Below are positions 20,187 through 30,048 of a stretch of DNA of 64,000 nucleotides, piece after piece. The first letter of the stretch is position 1; the number at the start of each line of letters is the position of its first letter. The stretch lies in NCBI RefSeq assembly GCF_005796185.1, contig NZ_VAHM01000001.1, positions 1 to 64,000 on the forward strand, in the 5' to 3' direction. Made by a program: the position numbers and the translations under genes. The notes below the pieces were generated by a model that ran no database searches, had not been told where the DNA came from, and saw only the letters and a program-made list of their open reading frames with translations. The DNA comes from Pseudarthrobacter sp. NamB4 (GTDB lineage Bacteria; Actinomycetota; Actinomycetes; Actinomycetales; Micrococcaceae).

Positions 20187-21295
20187 ACCGTTCGCAGCCA
20201 CTGGTGCTGGGCATCGAGTCGTCCTGCGACGAGACCGGCGTTGGCATCGTCCGGGGAACCACACTGCTGACCAACACCGTCTCTTCCTCAATGGACGAGC
20301 ACGTCCGCTTCGGCGGCGTGATCCCGGAGATCGCCTCGCGGGCGCATCTCGATGCCTTCGTGCCCACCCTGGAGCAGGCCCTGGCCGATGCCGGTGTGAC
20401 CTTGGACGAAGTGGACGCCATCGCCGTCACCTCCGGTCCAGGCCTGGCGGGCGCCCTGATGGTTGGGGTGTGCGCGGCAAAGGCGCTGGCCGTGGCCACC
20501 GGCAAGCCCCTTTATGCCATCAACCACCTGGTGGCCCACGTGGGCGTGGGGCTGCTGGACGGGCAGGACAATGCTGGCGGCAGCCGGCAGAACGGTACAG
20601 CTCCGCAGCTGCCCGAAAATCTCGGCGCCCTGCTGGTGTCCGGCGGCCACACGGAAATTCTCAAGATCAACAGCATCACCGACGACGTGGTGCTCCTGGG
20701 GTCCACCATCGATGACGCCGCGGGCGAGGCCTACGACAAGGTGGCCCGCATCCTGGGCCTCGGCTACCCGGGCGGGCCTGCCATCGATAAGGTGGCACGG
20801 ACCGGCAATCCGAAGTCCATCCGCTTCCCCCGCGGCCTGAGCCAACCCAAGTACATGGGCACCACCGAAGAGCCGGGCAAACACCGGTACGACTGGTCCT
20901 TCAGCGGTCTCAAGACGGCGGTGGCCCGGTGCGTTGAGCAGTTCGAAGCCCGCGGCGAGGAGATTCCCGTGGCGGATATCGCTGCCGCATTCCAGGAAGC
21001 CGTGGTGGACATCATCTCGTCCAAGGCTGTGCTGGCCTGCCGGGAGCACGGCATCAAGGACGTGCTGCTGGGCGGGGGCGTGGCGGCGAACTCACGCCTC
21101 CGGGAGCTCACCAGCCAGCGCTGCGCATCGGCAGGGATCAGGCTGCATGTGCCGCCGCTGAACCTGTGCACGGACAACGGTGCCATGGTGGCCGCTTTGG
21201 GGGCGCAGCTGGTGATGGCAGGAGTGGAACCCAGCGGGATCCGGTTCGCGCCGGACTCGTCCATGCCGGTCACCTCGGTGTCCCTCCCCGCCTGA
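20183..21295 (+). CDS. tsaD: tRNA N6-adenosine threonylcarbamoyltransferase TsaD
   Basis: The catalytic subunit that transfers the threonylcarbamoyl group to A37 of tRNA. The 370-residue ASKHA protein begins [16 protein letters not shown]. The metal-binding HxxxH is in [13 protein letters not shown], and [43 protein letters not shown] and [10 protein letters not shown] are all present. It ends the alr-tsaEB-rimI-tsaD operon, and a nested hairpin follows 22 nt after the stop. Confidence 0.97.
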   Translation: MNRSQPLVLGIESSCDETGVGIVRGTTLLTNTVSSSMDEHVRFGGVIPEIASRAHLDAFVPTLEQALADAGVTLDEVDAIAVTSGPGLAGALMVGVCAAKALAVATGKPLYAINHLVAHVGVGLLDGQDNAGGSRQNGTAPQLPENLGALLVSGGHTEILKINSITDDVVLLGSTIDDAAGEAYDKVARILGLGYPGGPAIDKVARTGNPKSIRFPRGLSQPKYMGTTEEPGKHRYDWSFSGLKTAVARCVEQFEARGEEIPVADIAAAFQEAVVDIISSKAVLACREHGIKDVLLGGGVAANSRLRELTSQRCASAGIRLHVPPLNLCTDNGAMVAALGAQLVMAGVEPSGIRFAPDSSMPVTSVSLPA

Positions 21296-21317
21296 CGGCA
21301 GGGCCAGCCGACCGGTG

Positions 21318-21387
21318 CGGGGCACTTTGGGGGCGCCGCCGTCGGAAATCACGACGGCGGCCGGCGTGTCTGTGTCGAAGTGCCCCG
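21318..21387. terminator. Nested inverted repeat between converging tsaD and the carboxylate-amine ligase
   Basis: The outer arms CGGGGCACTT (21318-21327) and AAGTGCCCCG (21378-21387) enclose an inner stem GCCGCCGTCG (21335-21344) with CGACGGCGGC (21352-21361) and a 7-nt loop. It lies between two converging genes and probably ends both transcripts. It lacks a long T run. Confidence 0.65.
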
Positions 21388-21401
21388 TTTCGGCAGGGGA
21401 G

Positions 21402-22553
21402 TCAGGCGGTGGGGCCGTTCCGCATCTGCTTGACCAGGTCCAGCACTACTGCCTGGAGGTCTCCGCCGTGCTCGGCGGCCACCCTGCGCTGGCGCTGGTA
21501 GCCTGCACCGCGGCGGATGATCTTTTCGACGTCGGCAAGCTCGTCCGGGCAGCCGAGCTTCTTTGCCACCGGCTCCAGCCGGTTCAGGGTCTCCAGCAGG
21601 TGCTCGGTGACCAGCTGCTCCTTACCGGAGGCGTCGAGGATGATGATCGCGTCCATGCCGTAGCGGGCGGCGCGCCACTTGTTCTCCTGCACATGCCACG
21701 GCGGCATGGTGGGGATGGTGCCTCCGTTGTCCAGGATGGTGGAGAACTCGTCCACCAAACATTGGGTGAGGGCCGCAATTGCCCCCACTTCCTCCAGGGT
21801 GGCCAGGCCGTCGCAGATGCGCATCTCGATGGTGCCCAGGTTGGGAACCGGCCGGATGTCCCAGCGGATTTCCGAAAGGGTGTCGATCACTCCCGTGGTG
21901 AACATGTCCTGGACGTAGGACTCGTACTCCTCCCAGGAACGGAACTGGAAGGGCAGTCCCGCGGTGGGGAGCTGCTGGAACATCAGGGCGCGCTGGGAAG
22001 CGTAGCCGGTGTCCTCACCGCCCCAGAACGGGCTGGACGCGGAGAGCGCCTGGAAGTGCGGGAAGTAGTTGACCAGGCCGTCCAGGACGGGAAGCGCCTT
22101 GTCCCGGCGGTCGAGCCCCACATGGACGTGCACGCCGTAGATGACCATCTGGCGGCCCCACCACTGGGTGCGGTCGATCAGCTTGGCGTAGCGGGCCTTG
22201 TCCGTGACCGGCTGCAGCTGCGGCGGGCTGAAGGGGTGGCTGCCGGCGCAGAACAGTTCCACCCCCATAGGGTCGGTGATCTCGCGGACGGCGGCCAGGG
22301 AACGGCTGAGGTCCTCCTTGGCTTCGGCGGCAGTCCCGCAGATGCCGGTCACCAGTTCCACGGTGTTCAGCAGCAGTTCCTGCTTGATGTGCGGATGCTC
22401 GTCGTTTTCGTTCAGTTCCGGGTGGCGGGAGGCCACGCCGCGGAGCACTTCGTTGGCTACGGAGGCGAGTTCGCCTGTCCTGCCGTCCACCAGGGCCAGT
22501 TCCCATTCAACACCAAGGGTTGACTGGCTGGATGAAGCGAAGTCGATCTTCAC
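21402..22553 (-). CDS. Glutamate-cysteine ligase-like carboxylate-amine ligase (GCS2/YbdK family)
   Basis: An ATP-dependent carboxylate-amine ligase of the GCS2 fold, 383 aa. The start LGVEWELALVD is the family's ATP/metal-binding opening, with VHVHVGLDRRDKALPVLDGL and IEMRICDG in the core. YbdK proteins have weak glutamate-cysteine ligase activity; related EgtA makes gamma-glutamylcysteine for ergothioneine. No other ergothioneine genes are nearby, so the YbdK-type label is safer. The GTG start is preceded by AGGA on the minus strand. Confidence 0.85.
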   Translation of the reverse strand: MKIDFASSSQSTLGVEWELALVDGRTGELASVANEVLRGVASRHPELNENDEHPHIKQELLLNTVELVTGICGTAAEAKEDLSRSLAAVREITDPMGVELFCAGSHPFSPPQLQPVTDKARYAKLIDRTQWWGRQMVIYGVHVHVGLDRRDKALPVLDGLVNYFPHFQALSASSPFWGGEDTGYASQRALMFQQLPTAGLPFQFRSWEEYESYVQDMFTTGVIDTLSEIRWDIRPVPNLGTIEMRICDGLATLEEVGAIAALTQCLVDEFSTILDNGGTIPTMPPWHVQENKWRAARYGMDAIIILDASGKEQLVTEHLLETLNRLEPVAKKLGCPDELADVEKIIRRGAGYQRQRRVAAEHGGDLQAVVLDLVKQMRNGPTA

Positions 22554-22648
22554 GCATTTCCTAACTGTCCTGTTTGCCCCTGGCTCACGCCGTCACTGAC
22601 AAGGCTGCTGCCGGCAGGCGAACGGGTGGTTCAAGTCTAGTGCAGGGG

Positions 22649-22654
22649 TAGCAT
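22649..22654 (+). promoter_or_regulatory. -10 box (TAGCAT) for the GH3 lipoprotein gene
   Basis: TAGCAT ends 7 nt before the ATG at 22662. A GTG one codon upstream is only 4 nt away, which favours the ATG. Confidence 0.5.
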
Positions 22655-22661
22655 CGTAGTG

Positions 22662-24365
22662 ATGGCCTTGTTCCAACACCTGCGTGACAGTCTTCACAAA
22701 CCCTTCCCCCTCCTTGCGGCAGCCTCCGCAGTAGCCCTTGCCTCCTGCACCGCTGCGCCCGGCCCGACGCCGTCGCCGTCGTCCCCTTCCGCTTCGGCGT
22801 CGCCTACGCCAACACTGCGTACGACGCCGTCCCACGCCACCGCGTCCCCCTCGCCTGATCCGGGTAGCCGGCCCCTGGGCTGGGGTCCGCAGCAGCGGGA
22901 CCAGGATGCGGCGTCCGCGGCAGTGGCGGCGATGACCGCCGAGGAGAAGGCCGGGCAGGTCCTTCTTCCGTTCTTCAAGGGCATGGCGGTGGAAGCCCAG
23001 GCGGACGCCATTGAGCGGCTGCACTTGGCCGGGTCCATCATCATGGGCGACAACGTGCCCCTGGATGCCCAGGGCAGGATGGACGTCCAGGGCATGGCCG
23101 CCATCAACCATCGGCTGGCACAGGCAGCAGCCGCCAACGGCAGGCCCTGGCCGGGGATCATCGCAGTGGACCAGGAAGGCGGCCAGGTAGCCAGGCTCGG
23201 GCCGCCGCTGACGGAGTGGCCGACGCCCATGAGCTACGGTGCTGCCGGAAGCGGACCCCTGGCCAGGGAAGCCGGGCAGGGCCTGGCGGCCGAACTTGTG
23301 CCGCTGGGGTTCAACCTGGATTTCGCACCGGATACCGACGTCACCATCGGGCCAAAGGATGTCACCATCGGTGCCAGGTCCCTCTCCTCTGATCCCGGCG
23401 CTGCCGCAGCCCTTGGCGTCGCATTCTCGGAGGGAATGCTCACCGCGGGCGTTCTGCCGGCCGTCAAGCACTTCCCAGGGCACGGCTCGATGACAGTTGA
23501 TTCACACCTCAGCCTTCCCACTCAAACAGCTACCGTGGCCGAACTCAGCGCGCGGGACTGGAAGCCCTTCCAGGCTGCAGCAACTGCCGGTTTGCCCATG
23601 GTGATGACCGGGCACATTGCCGTACCCGCGCTGGAACCCGGCGTCCCGGCGTCGCTCTCCGCCCCGACGTATACCGCGCTGCGGGGCCTGGGTTTCAAAG
23701 GCGTGGCCGTGACCGATGCCCTGAACATGGGCGCCGTGACCAAACAGTATCCCGGCGGAACCGCGGCAGTGATGGCCCTTGCCGCCGGGGCCGACCTCCT
23801 CCTTATGCCGGCCGACGTTGGCCAGGCGCATGCAGCGATAGTGCACGCGGTGGCCACCGGCGGACTGCCGCCTGAGCGGCTGGACGAAGCAGCCCGGCGC
23901 GTTGCCACCATGATGGTCTGGAACGCCCGGACAGCCCCGAAAGCCGGTGCACCTCCGGGCAGCAGCGCCGCCCTCTCGGCGCGCGTTTCAGCGTCGGCCG
24001 TTACCGTGCTTTCCGGTCCCTGCGGCGGTCCCATGGTTCCCGGAGCCGTGCAGGTGGCTGGCGGCAAGCCGGCGGACAGGGCACGGTTCGAGGCCGCGGC
24101 AGCCCGGGCCGGCCTGTCCCTGGGTTCGGGACCGGTGGTCAGCCTGATCGGCTACGGCGGGCGGGGCGCGGGCGGGGACATCGCCGTCGCGCTTGATGCT
24201 CCCTGGCCGCTGCAGGAATCAACCGCGCCGGTCAAGGTGGCACTTTATGGCCGCAGCGACGGAGCCTTCGACGCCCTCGCAGCCGTCCTCGCCGGGAAGG
24301 CGGCGGCACGGGGGAAGCTGCCCGCCGCCGTCGGAAGCTTCCCCGCGGGGACCGGCTGCCCCTGA
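22662..24365 (+). CDS. Glycoside hydrolase family 3 lipoprotein (beta-N-acetylglucosaminidase, NagZ-like)
   Basis: A probable exported lipoprotein that removes beta-linked N-acetylglucosamine, likely from muropeptides. It has a lipoprotein signal peptide with a hydrophobic stretch ending VALASC (lipobox Cys at about residue 28), then a Pro/Ser/Thr-rich linker to about residue 70. The GH3 barrel contains AVDQEGGQVARLG and VKHFPGHGS, the NagZ-type His/Asp signature, and TDALNMGAV with the nucleophile Asp. Unlike NagZ alone, it has about 170 extra C-terminal residues after the barrel, resembling the second GH3 domain. Length is about 567 aa. A leaderless start at 22662 is likely. Confidence 0.87.
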   Translation: MALFQHLRDSLHKPFPLLAAASAVALASCTAAPGPTPSPSSPSASASPTPTLRTTPSHATASPSPDPGSRPLGWGPQQRDQDAASAAVAAMTAEEKAGQVLLPFFKGMAVEAQADAIERLHLAGSIIMGDNVPLDAQGRMDVQGMAAINHRLAQAAAANGRPWPGIIAVDQEGGQVARLGPPLTEWPTPMSYGAAGSGPLAREAGQGLAAELVPLGFNLDFAPDTDVTIGPKDVTIGARSLSSDPGAAAALGVAFSEGMLTAGVLPAVKHFPGHGSMTVDSHLSLPTQTATVAELSARDWKPFQAAATAGLPMVMTGHIAVPALEPGVPASLSAPTYTALRGLGFKGVAVTDALNMGAVTKQYPGGTAAVMALAAGADLLLMPADVGQAHAAIVHAVATGGLPPERLDEAARRVATMMVWNARTAPKAGAPPGSSAALSARVSASAVTVLSGPCGGPMVPGAVQVAGGKPADRARFEAAAARAGLSLGSGPVVSLIGYGGRGAGGDIAVALDAPWPLQESTAPVKVALYGRSDGAFDALAAVLAGKAAARGKLPAAVGSFPAGTGCP

Positions 24366-24378
24366 GCCCGGGAACGCG

Positions 24379-24384
24379 TTTAAT
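24379..24384 (+). promoter_or_regulatory. -10 box (TTTAAT) for the shikimate-dehydrogenase-like gene
   Basis: TTTAAT ends 6 nt before the GTG at 24391 and begins 13 nt after the previous stop codon. Confidence 0.5.
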
Positions 24385-24390
24385 GGTCTG

Positions 24391-25209
24391 GTGCCCATTC
24401 TCAATAAAGACATGACCCTCTGCATCTCGCTCTCGGCCCGGCCCAGCAACAACGGGACCAGGTTCCACAACCACCTCTACGAGCAGCTGAACCTCAACTG
24501 GATCTACAAGGCATTCGCCCCCACCAACCTGGAACAGGCCATTGCCGGTGTGCGCGGGCTGGGAATCCGTGGCTGCGCCATCTCCATGCCCTACAAGGAG
24601 GACGTGATCGCGCTGGTGGACGAGATGGACCCCTCGGCCAAGGCGATCGACTCCGTGAACACCATCGTGAATACGGACGGGCACCTGAAGGCGTACAACA
24701 CCGACTACACCGCCATTGAGCAGCTCCTGGCCTCGTACCAGGTACCCACCAGCTACTCGGTCCTGGTCCAAGGGGCAGGCGGCATGGCCAAGGCCACCGT
24801 AGCCGCGCTTCGCGATGCCGGCTTCTCCGACGTGACCGTCCTTGCCAGGAACGAGGCCACCGGGCGGGCGCTCGCGGACCAGTACGGGTTCCAGTGGCGG
24901 AAAGCGCTCGAGGGCGGGACCGCGGACCTGATCATCAACGTCACACCGATCGGCATGGCAGGGGGAGCTGAGGCCGACAGCCTCTCGTTCCCCGAGGCGA
25001 CCATCAACACAGCGCAGGTGGTGTTCGACGTGGTTGCCCTGCCCGCTGAGACTCCGCTTATCCGGGCGGCGCGGGCCGCGGGGAAACCGGTGATTACCGG
25101 AGCGGAGGTTGCCACCATCCAGGCGCTGGAGCAGTTCGTGCTCTACACCGGCGTGCGGCCCGGCCCGGAGCAGGTGCGTGCCGCCGAGGAGTTCATGCGC
25201 GCACAGTAG
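24391..25209 (+). CDS. Shikimate 5-dehydrogenase-like oxidoreductase
   Basis: A member of the AroE/YdiB fold family, 272 aa. The N-terminal half holds the substrate motif LSARPSNNGTRFHN, where classical AroE has a clear SxS, and ISMPYKEDVI with the catalytic Lys. The Rossmann half has LVQGAGGMAKATVAALRDAG, where AroE has GAGGA. The frame is open further upstream, but the codons there overlap the GH3 gene. The GTG at 24391 is preceded by a -10 box. It may not be the main shikimate-pathway AroE: the motif changes and lone position suggest a YdiB-like or other side role. Confidence 0.75.
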   Translation: MPILNKDMTLCISLSARPSNNGTRFHNHLYEQLNLNWIYKAFAPTNLEQAIAGVRGLGIRGCAISMPYKEDVIALVDEMDPSAKAIDSVNTIVNTDGHLKAYNTDYTAIEQLLASYQVPTSYSVLVQGAGGMAKATVAALRDAGFSDVTVLARNEATGRALADQYGFQWRKALEGGTADLIINVTPIGMAGGAEADSLSFPEATINTAQVVFDVVALPAETPLIRAARAAGKPVITGAEVATIQALEQFVLYTGVRPGPEQVRAAEEFMRAQ

Positions 25210-25235
25210 CGCGCCCTACGCCGCCGGAGTGTGCC

Positions 25236-26474
25236 CTATCCCACCGGCTCCACCACGATGGCCACCCGGTCCTCCCCGATGCGGGTCAGGACCAGGGTGG
25301 CTGTTTTCGCGGCCTTCCTGCCAGCGGTCCTGCCGGAGTTCCGGCCGCTGAGGAGCTGCTTGCGGAGCTCCTCAGGGGTGACTGCGGTACCGCGTTTCTT
25401 GATGTCCAGCACGCCGATGCCGTTCTCCTTCACCCAGGCTTTGAGCGCTTTGACGTTGTAGGGCATCACGTCCAGCACCTTGTAGGCCCGTGCGTAAGGT
25501 GTATCCACCAAGGTCGGTGCACAGATGTAGGCGATGTGTTCATCCACCAGGTGCCCGCCCAGCTGCAGTGCGACGTCGGCCACCAGCCCGGCACGGATGA
25601 CGGCGCCGTCCGGCTCGTACAGGTAGCCCTCGACGGGTCCTGTCGGGGCGGCCGGGCCTGCCCCGAACTCCTCTCCACTGGTCAGTTCCGCCGCACCCTG
25701 GGAGCCGAGCACCAGTGCCGACCGCCGGATTCCGGGCCGGCGCACGGCATTGAACCACAGTGCCACTTCGGTGACATCCCCGGCCACGGACACCCACTGG
25801 GCTTCACAGTCCGCAGGCACGGAGTCGTGCGGCATGGCAGGGCCCATCTTGACGCCGACCGCCTTGCCGGAGGCGGCAAGAGCCTCGGCGAAGGACAACG
25901 GCGGTGAGAACGCCTCGGGGTCCCAGATGCGCTTGGTGCCCGAGGTGGAGGTGACGCGGCGGGCCGGATCCAGCCATACGCCGTCGATCCCATCCAGCGG
26001 GACGGAGGTGGCGTCGGCGTGCACCACAGTGGCGTTGGGGAAGGGGATCAGATTCACCGTCGCGCACGCGGCGGTGGTCTCATCCATCTCCACAGCCGTG
26101 ACAGTGATGTCCATGGACGCCAGCGCCAGGGAGTCGGCTGCCAGTCCGCAGCCCAGGTCTGCCACGTGGCGGATCCCGGCTTCGGCGAACCGCTGGGCAT
26201 GGCGGGCGGCGACGTTGAGCCGGGTGGCCTGTTCCAGCCCGGCCTGGGTGAACAGCATCTGGCGGGCGAACTCGCCGAACTTCGCCGCGGCCCTGGTTCG
26301 CAGCCGGGACTGGGTCAGGACGGCGGAGACAAGTTCGGGGGAGTGCCCGGCCTTGCGGAGCGCCGAGTTCAGCTCGAAGGACTTCTCCTCCCGGTACGGC
26401 TCCAGGGATGCCAGCAGCTCCCAGCCTTCAGGGGTGAGCAGTGGTGCAATCTGGTCCTGGGGAGCTTGAGCCAT
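25236..26474 (-). CDS. Class I SAM-dependent methyltransferase with C-terminal THUMP-like region
   Basis: A probable RNA or small-molecule methyltransferase, about 412 aa. The SAM-binding motif I is HVADLGCGLAADSLALAS, followed by VTAVEMDE and WLDPARR. The N-terminal 90 residues are a helical domain, and the C-terminal 80 (from about ILDVKKRGTAVTP-like GVLDIKKRGTAVTPEELRK) resemble the THUMP-like tail common in actinobacterial proteins of this group. The frame extends upstream, but the ATG at 26474 lies 7 nt after TAGGCT on the minus strand, suggesting a leaderless start. The target is unknown. Confidence 0.8.
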   Translation of the reverse strand: MAQAPQDQIAPLLTPEGWELLASLEPYREEKSFELNSALRKAGHSPELVSAVLTQSRLRTRAAAKFGEFARQMLFTQAGLEQATRLNVAARHAQRFAEAGIRHVADLGCGLAADSLALASMDITVTAVEMDETTAACATVNLIPFPNATVVHADATSVPLDGIDGVWLDPARRVTSTSGTKRIWDPEAFSPPLSFAEALAASGKAVGVKMGPAMPHDSVPADCEAQWVSVAGDVTEVALWFNAVRRPGIRRSALVLGSQGAAELTSGEEFGAGPAAPTGPVEGYLYEPDGAVIRAGLVADVALQLGGHLVDEHIAYICAPTLVDTPYARAYKVLDVMPYNVKALKAWVKENGIGVLDIKKRGTAVTPEELRKQLLSGRNSGRTAGRKAAKTATLVLTRIGEDRVAIVVEPVG

Positions 26475-26481
26475 GGGTTCC

Positions 26482-26487
26482 AGCCTA
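26482..26487 (-). promoter_or_regulatory. -10 box (TAGGCT) for the leaderless methyltransferase
   Basis: On the minus strand TAGGCT ends 7 nt before the ATG at 26474. Confidence 0.5.
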
Positions 26488-26528
26488 GTGGAGCAGCGGC
26501 TGGCAGGGATGCCGATGGTGTTGAAAGC

Positions 26529-26904
26529 ATGAACCACAGTGCAGGTCCGCAGCCGTCCCCTGAGCACCAACCCAGGGACCGGGGAGCGGCAAGGTTCGCC
26601 AGGCCTGCACTGTTGTCAGTTCCGTCGTGGCGGTGGTGTGCCTTGCGCTCCTGGTGATCATCTACTTCCGGGACACGTTTGATGCCACCGTTTATTCGGT
26701 GGGGGCAGTGACACCCAGGACGACACTCAGGAGGCGCAGGACATCCGGGGTCTGTACAGCGGGGCACGGACGGGGAGCATCGTCTTCCTTGTCGCGTCGT
26801 TATTGACGGCAGCTGCCGCGGCGGTGCTGCTCTTCCGCAGACGGGATCAGGGGAGCCGCGACTCCGACGGCGAGGACGTCGGCTTCGACGATCCGGGACG
26901 CTGA
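26529..26904 (+). pseudogene. Frameshifted gene for a small two-helix membrane protein
   Basis: Three reading frames join into one plausible protein of about 125 residues. From the ATG at 26529, frame 1 encodes a polar start (MNHSAGPQPSPEHQPRD). Around 26599-26617 the sense passes to another frame that encodes a transmembrane helix (VVAVVCLALLVIIYFRD). At the G run 26701-26705 it passes to a third frame encoding QDIRGLYSGARTGSIVFLVA, a second helix rich in Ala and Leu, and an acidic tail to the TGA at 26902-26904. Each switch fits loss of one base. Either the gene is dead or the sequence has two base-call errors. I do not recognise the family. Its 3' end overlaps the converging DMT permease gene by 58 nt. 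Confidence 0.65.
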
Positions 26905-27761
26905 GGCCGCTGGCCCGCGCTGGTCAGCAGGACGCCCGATATCACCAGGGCCCCGCCCAGCACCTGCGCCAGCGTGATGGGCTGGCCCATCAGCACCGTG
27001 ATGATGGCGGTGAACACCGCAATCAGGTTCAGGTAATTACCGGCATTGGCTGCGCTGGTGCGCTTCAGCGCCAGGTTCCACAGCAGGTAGGACCCCAGTG
27101 ACGGGAACAGGGCAATGAAGGCCAGTGACCATCCTTCGGCGGGCGTGGACGGCAGACCGGCACCGGTGGCTGCGGCGATGGGAGCGAGGACCACGGCAGC
27201 CATGGCCACTTGGACGGCCGTGGACGTGATCGCCGGGACGCTCAGCCTCCGCGCGATGATCGTATAGAGGCCCCAGACGGTGATGGCTCCGAGGATCAGC
27301 AGCTCGCCGCTGTCGATCGAAAAGGTCAGGAGCCGCTGCAGGTCGCCGCCGGTCAGGACCAGTAGGACGCCGGCCAGGCCCAGCCCGACGCCGGCCCAGC
27401 TAACCGGCCGCGGACGGTCCCTTAGCAGCACCACGGCCAGGACCATGATCAGAGCAGGGTTCGCGGCCGTCACCAGCGAGGCGTTCAGGGCCGAAGTGTG
27501 CTGCAGTGCGCTGTACAGCAAGAGGGTGTAGCCGCTCATGCCCAGCAGGCTCAGCAGGAGCAGGACGGGCCACCTGCCGAGGACTGCGCGCCAGTCCGGC
27601 TTTTCCACGGCCCCGGCCAGCACCAGCAATGGCACAGCAGCCAGCGCCCAGCGCCAAAACGTCAGCTGGAGCGGCTCCATGGTTTTCATGGCGGCCTGGC
27701 CCACCACGAAGTTTCCGGCCCAGAAGAGGTTGGCAAGGATGAGGTAGACGGCGGCTCGCAC
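26847..27761 (-). CDS. EamA/DMT-family permease
   Basis: A ten-helix inner-membrane transporter of the drug/metabolite superfamily, 304 aa. The first EamA repeat starts AAVYLILANLFWAGNFVVGQ and includes the typical FWRWALAAVPLL and YTLLLYSALQHTSALNASLV. The second repeat has GELLILGAITVWGLYTIIAR and NLALKRTSAANAGNYLNLIAV. It starts at a GTG with TAGATT 6 nt upstream on the minus strand. The substrate is unknown. Its 3' end overlaps the frameshifted small membrane protein gene. Confidence 0.88.
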   Translation of the reverse strand: MRAAVYLILANLFWAGNFVVGQAAMKTMEPLQLTFWRWALAAVPLLVLAGAVEKPDWRAVLGRWPVLLLLSLLGMSGYTLLLYSALQHTSALNASLVTAANPALIMVLAVVLLRDRPRPVSWAGVGLGLAGVLLVLTGGDLQRLLTFSIDSGELLILGAITVWGLYTIIARRLSVPAITSTAVQVAMAAVVLAPIAAATGAGLPSTPAEGWSLAFIALFPSLGSYLLWNLALKRTSAANAGNYLNLIAVFTAIITVLMGQPITLAQVLGGALVISGVLLTSAGQRPQRPGSSKPTSSPSESRLP

Positions 27762-27767
27762 CCGTCA

Positions 27768-27773
27768 AATCTA
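27768..27773 (-). promoter_or_regulatory. -10 box (TAGATT) for the leaderless DMT permease
   Basis: On the minus strand TAGATT ends 6 nt before the GTG at 27761. It lies 31 nt from the first CIRCE box of the divergent groES gene. Confidence 0.5.
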
Positions 27774-27803
27774 CACGCGGAGACGTCCGCTGATGACGAA
27801 ACG

Positions 27804-27830
27804 CTGGCACTCACCTTGACCGAGTGCTAA
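27804..27830. promoter_or_regulatory. CIRCE element 1 (HrcA operator)
   Basis: CTGGCACTC, nine bases, GAGTGCTAA. The right arm is the exact consensus and the left arm has two changes from TTAGCACTC. It overlaps the -35 region of groES. Confidence 0.88.
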
Positions 27831-27844
27831 CCCTTACATAGAGT
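27816..27844 (+). promoter_or_regulatory. groES promoter
   Basis: TTGACC (27816-27821), a 17-nt spacer and TAGAGT (27839-27844) form a near-consensus housekeeping promoter lying between and across the two CIRCE boxes. HrcA bound there would block RNA polymerase. Confidence 0.78.
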
Positions 27845-27849
27845 CTTCA

Positions 27850-27876
27850 TTAGCACTCTCCCTAGGAGGGTGCTAA
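27850..27876. promoter_or_regulatory. CIRCE element 2 (HrcA operator)
   Basis: TTAGCACTC, nine bases, GGGTGCTAA: one mismatch to the consensus. It covers the expected transcription start. Confidence 0.92.
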
Positions 27877-27986
27877 TACATGAAGAGCTGCCAGCCAGGC
27901 TGCTGCCGGCACCGCGACGACGGTTTGCCAGCCAGGGCCGAAAGCTTTCCAGTCCACGAATTTTCTGACGAAAAGGAGAGGTCCGA

Positions 27987-28280
27987 GTGTCGGTCTCTAT
28001 TAAGCCTCTTGAGGATCGTATTGTTGTCCGCCCGCTCGAAGCCGAGCAGACCACGGCTTCCGGCCTGGTGATCCCGGACTCCGCGCAGGAGAAGCCCCAG
28101 GAAGGCGAAGTTGTTGCAGTAGGCCCCGGCCGCTTCGAAGACGGCAACCGCGTACCGGTCGACGTAGCAGTTGGCGACGTCGTGATCTACTCCAAGTACG
28201 GCGGAACCGAAGTCAAGACCGGCGGCACCGAGTACCTCGTGCTGTCCGCCCGCGACGTGCTGGCGATCGTCGTAAAGTAA
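27987..28280 (+). CDS. groES: Co-chaperonin GroES
   Basis: The heptameric lid of the GroEL folding chamber. The 97 residues begin [19 protein letters not shown] and include the mobile loop [15 protein letters not shown]. The C-terminal [13 protein letters not shown] is typical. The GTG start follows AAAAGGAG. Two CIRCE boxes and a strong promoter lie upstream, so HrcA controls the operon in response to heat. The untranslated leader is about 135 nt. Confidence 0.97.
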   Translation: MSVSIKPLEDRIVVRPLEAEQTTASGLVIPDSAQEKPQEGEVVAVGPGRFEDGNRVPVDVAVGDVVIYSKYGGTEVKTGGTEYLVLSARDVLAIVVK

Positions 28281-28290
28281 CTCTCCGGAT

Positions 28291-28334
28291 CCCCGCGCCG
28301 CTGGTCATGCATTCTGCTGCTCAGCGGCGCGGGG
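28291..28334 (+). terminator. Intercistronic hairpin between groES and groEL
   Basis: A perfect 13-bp stem (CCCCGCGCCGCTG, 28291-28303, with 28322-28334) and an 18-nt loop. It has only a short T-rich tail, so it may act as a partial terminator or an RNA-stability element that sets the groES:groEL ratio. Confidence 0.6.
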
Positions 28335-28345
28335 TTCTGTCTTGA

Positions 28346-29968
<1,623 letters not shown>

Positions 29969-29993
29969 CGCGTCTCCCAGGGAAACGTGGCTG

Positions 29994-30025
29994 AAAACCG
30001 GTCCAGCATCCGCTGGGCCGGTTTT
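29994..30025. terminator. Terminator after groEL
   Basis: AAAACCGG pairs with CCGGTTTT, and CCAGC with GCTGG inside. T runs follow on both strands, so it can also serve the converging reductase gene. Confidence 0.88.
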
Positions 30026-30048
30026 TGCGTCCAAGGCTGGTTCACCGG

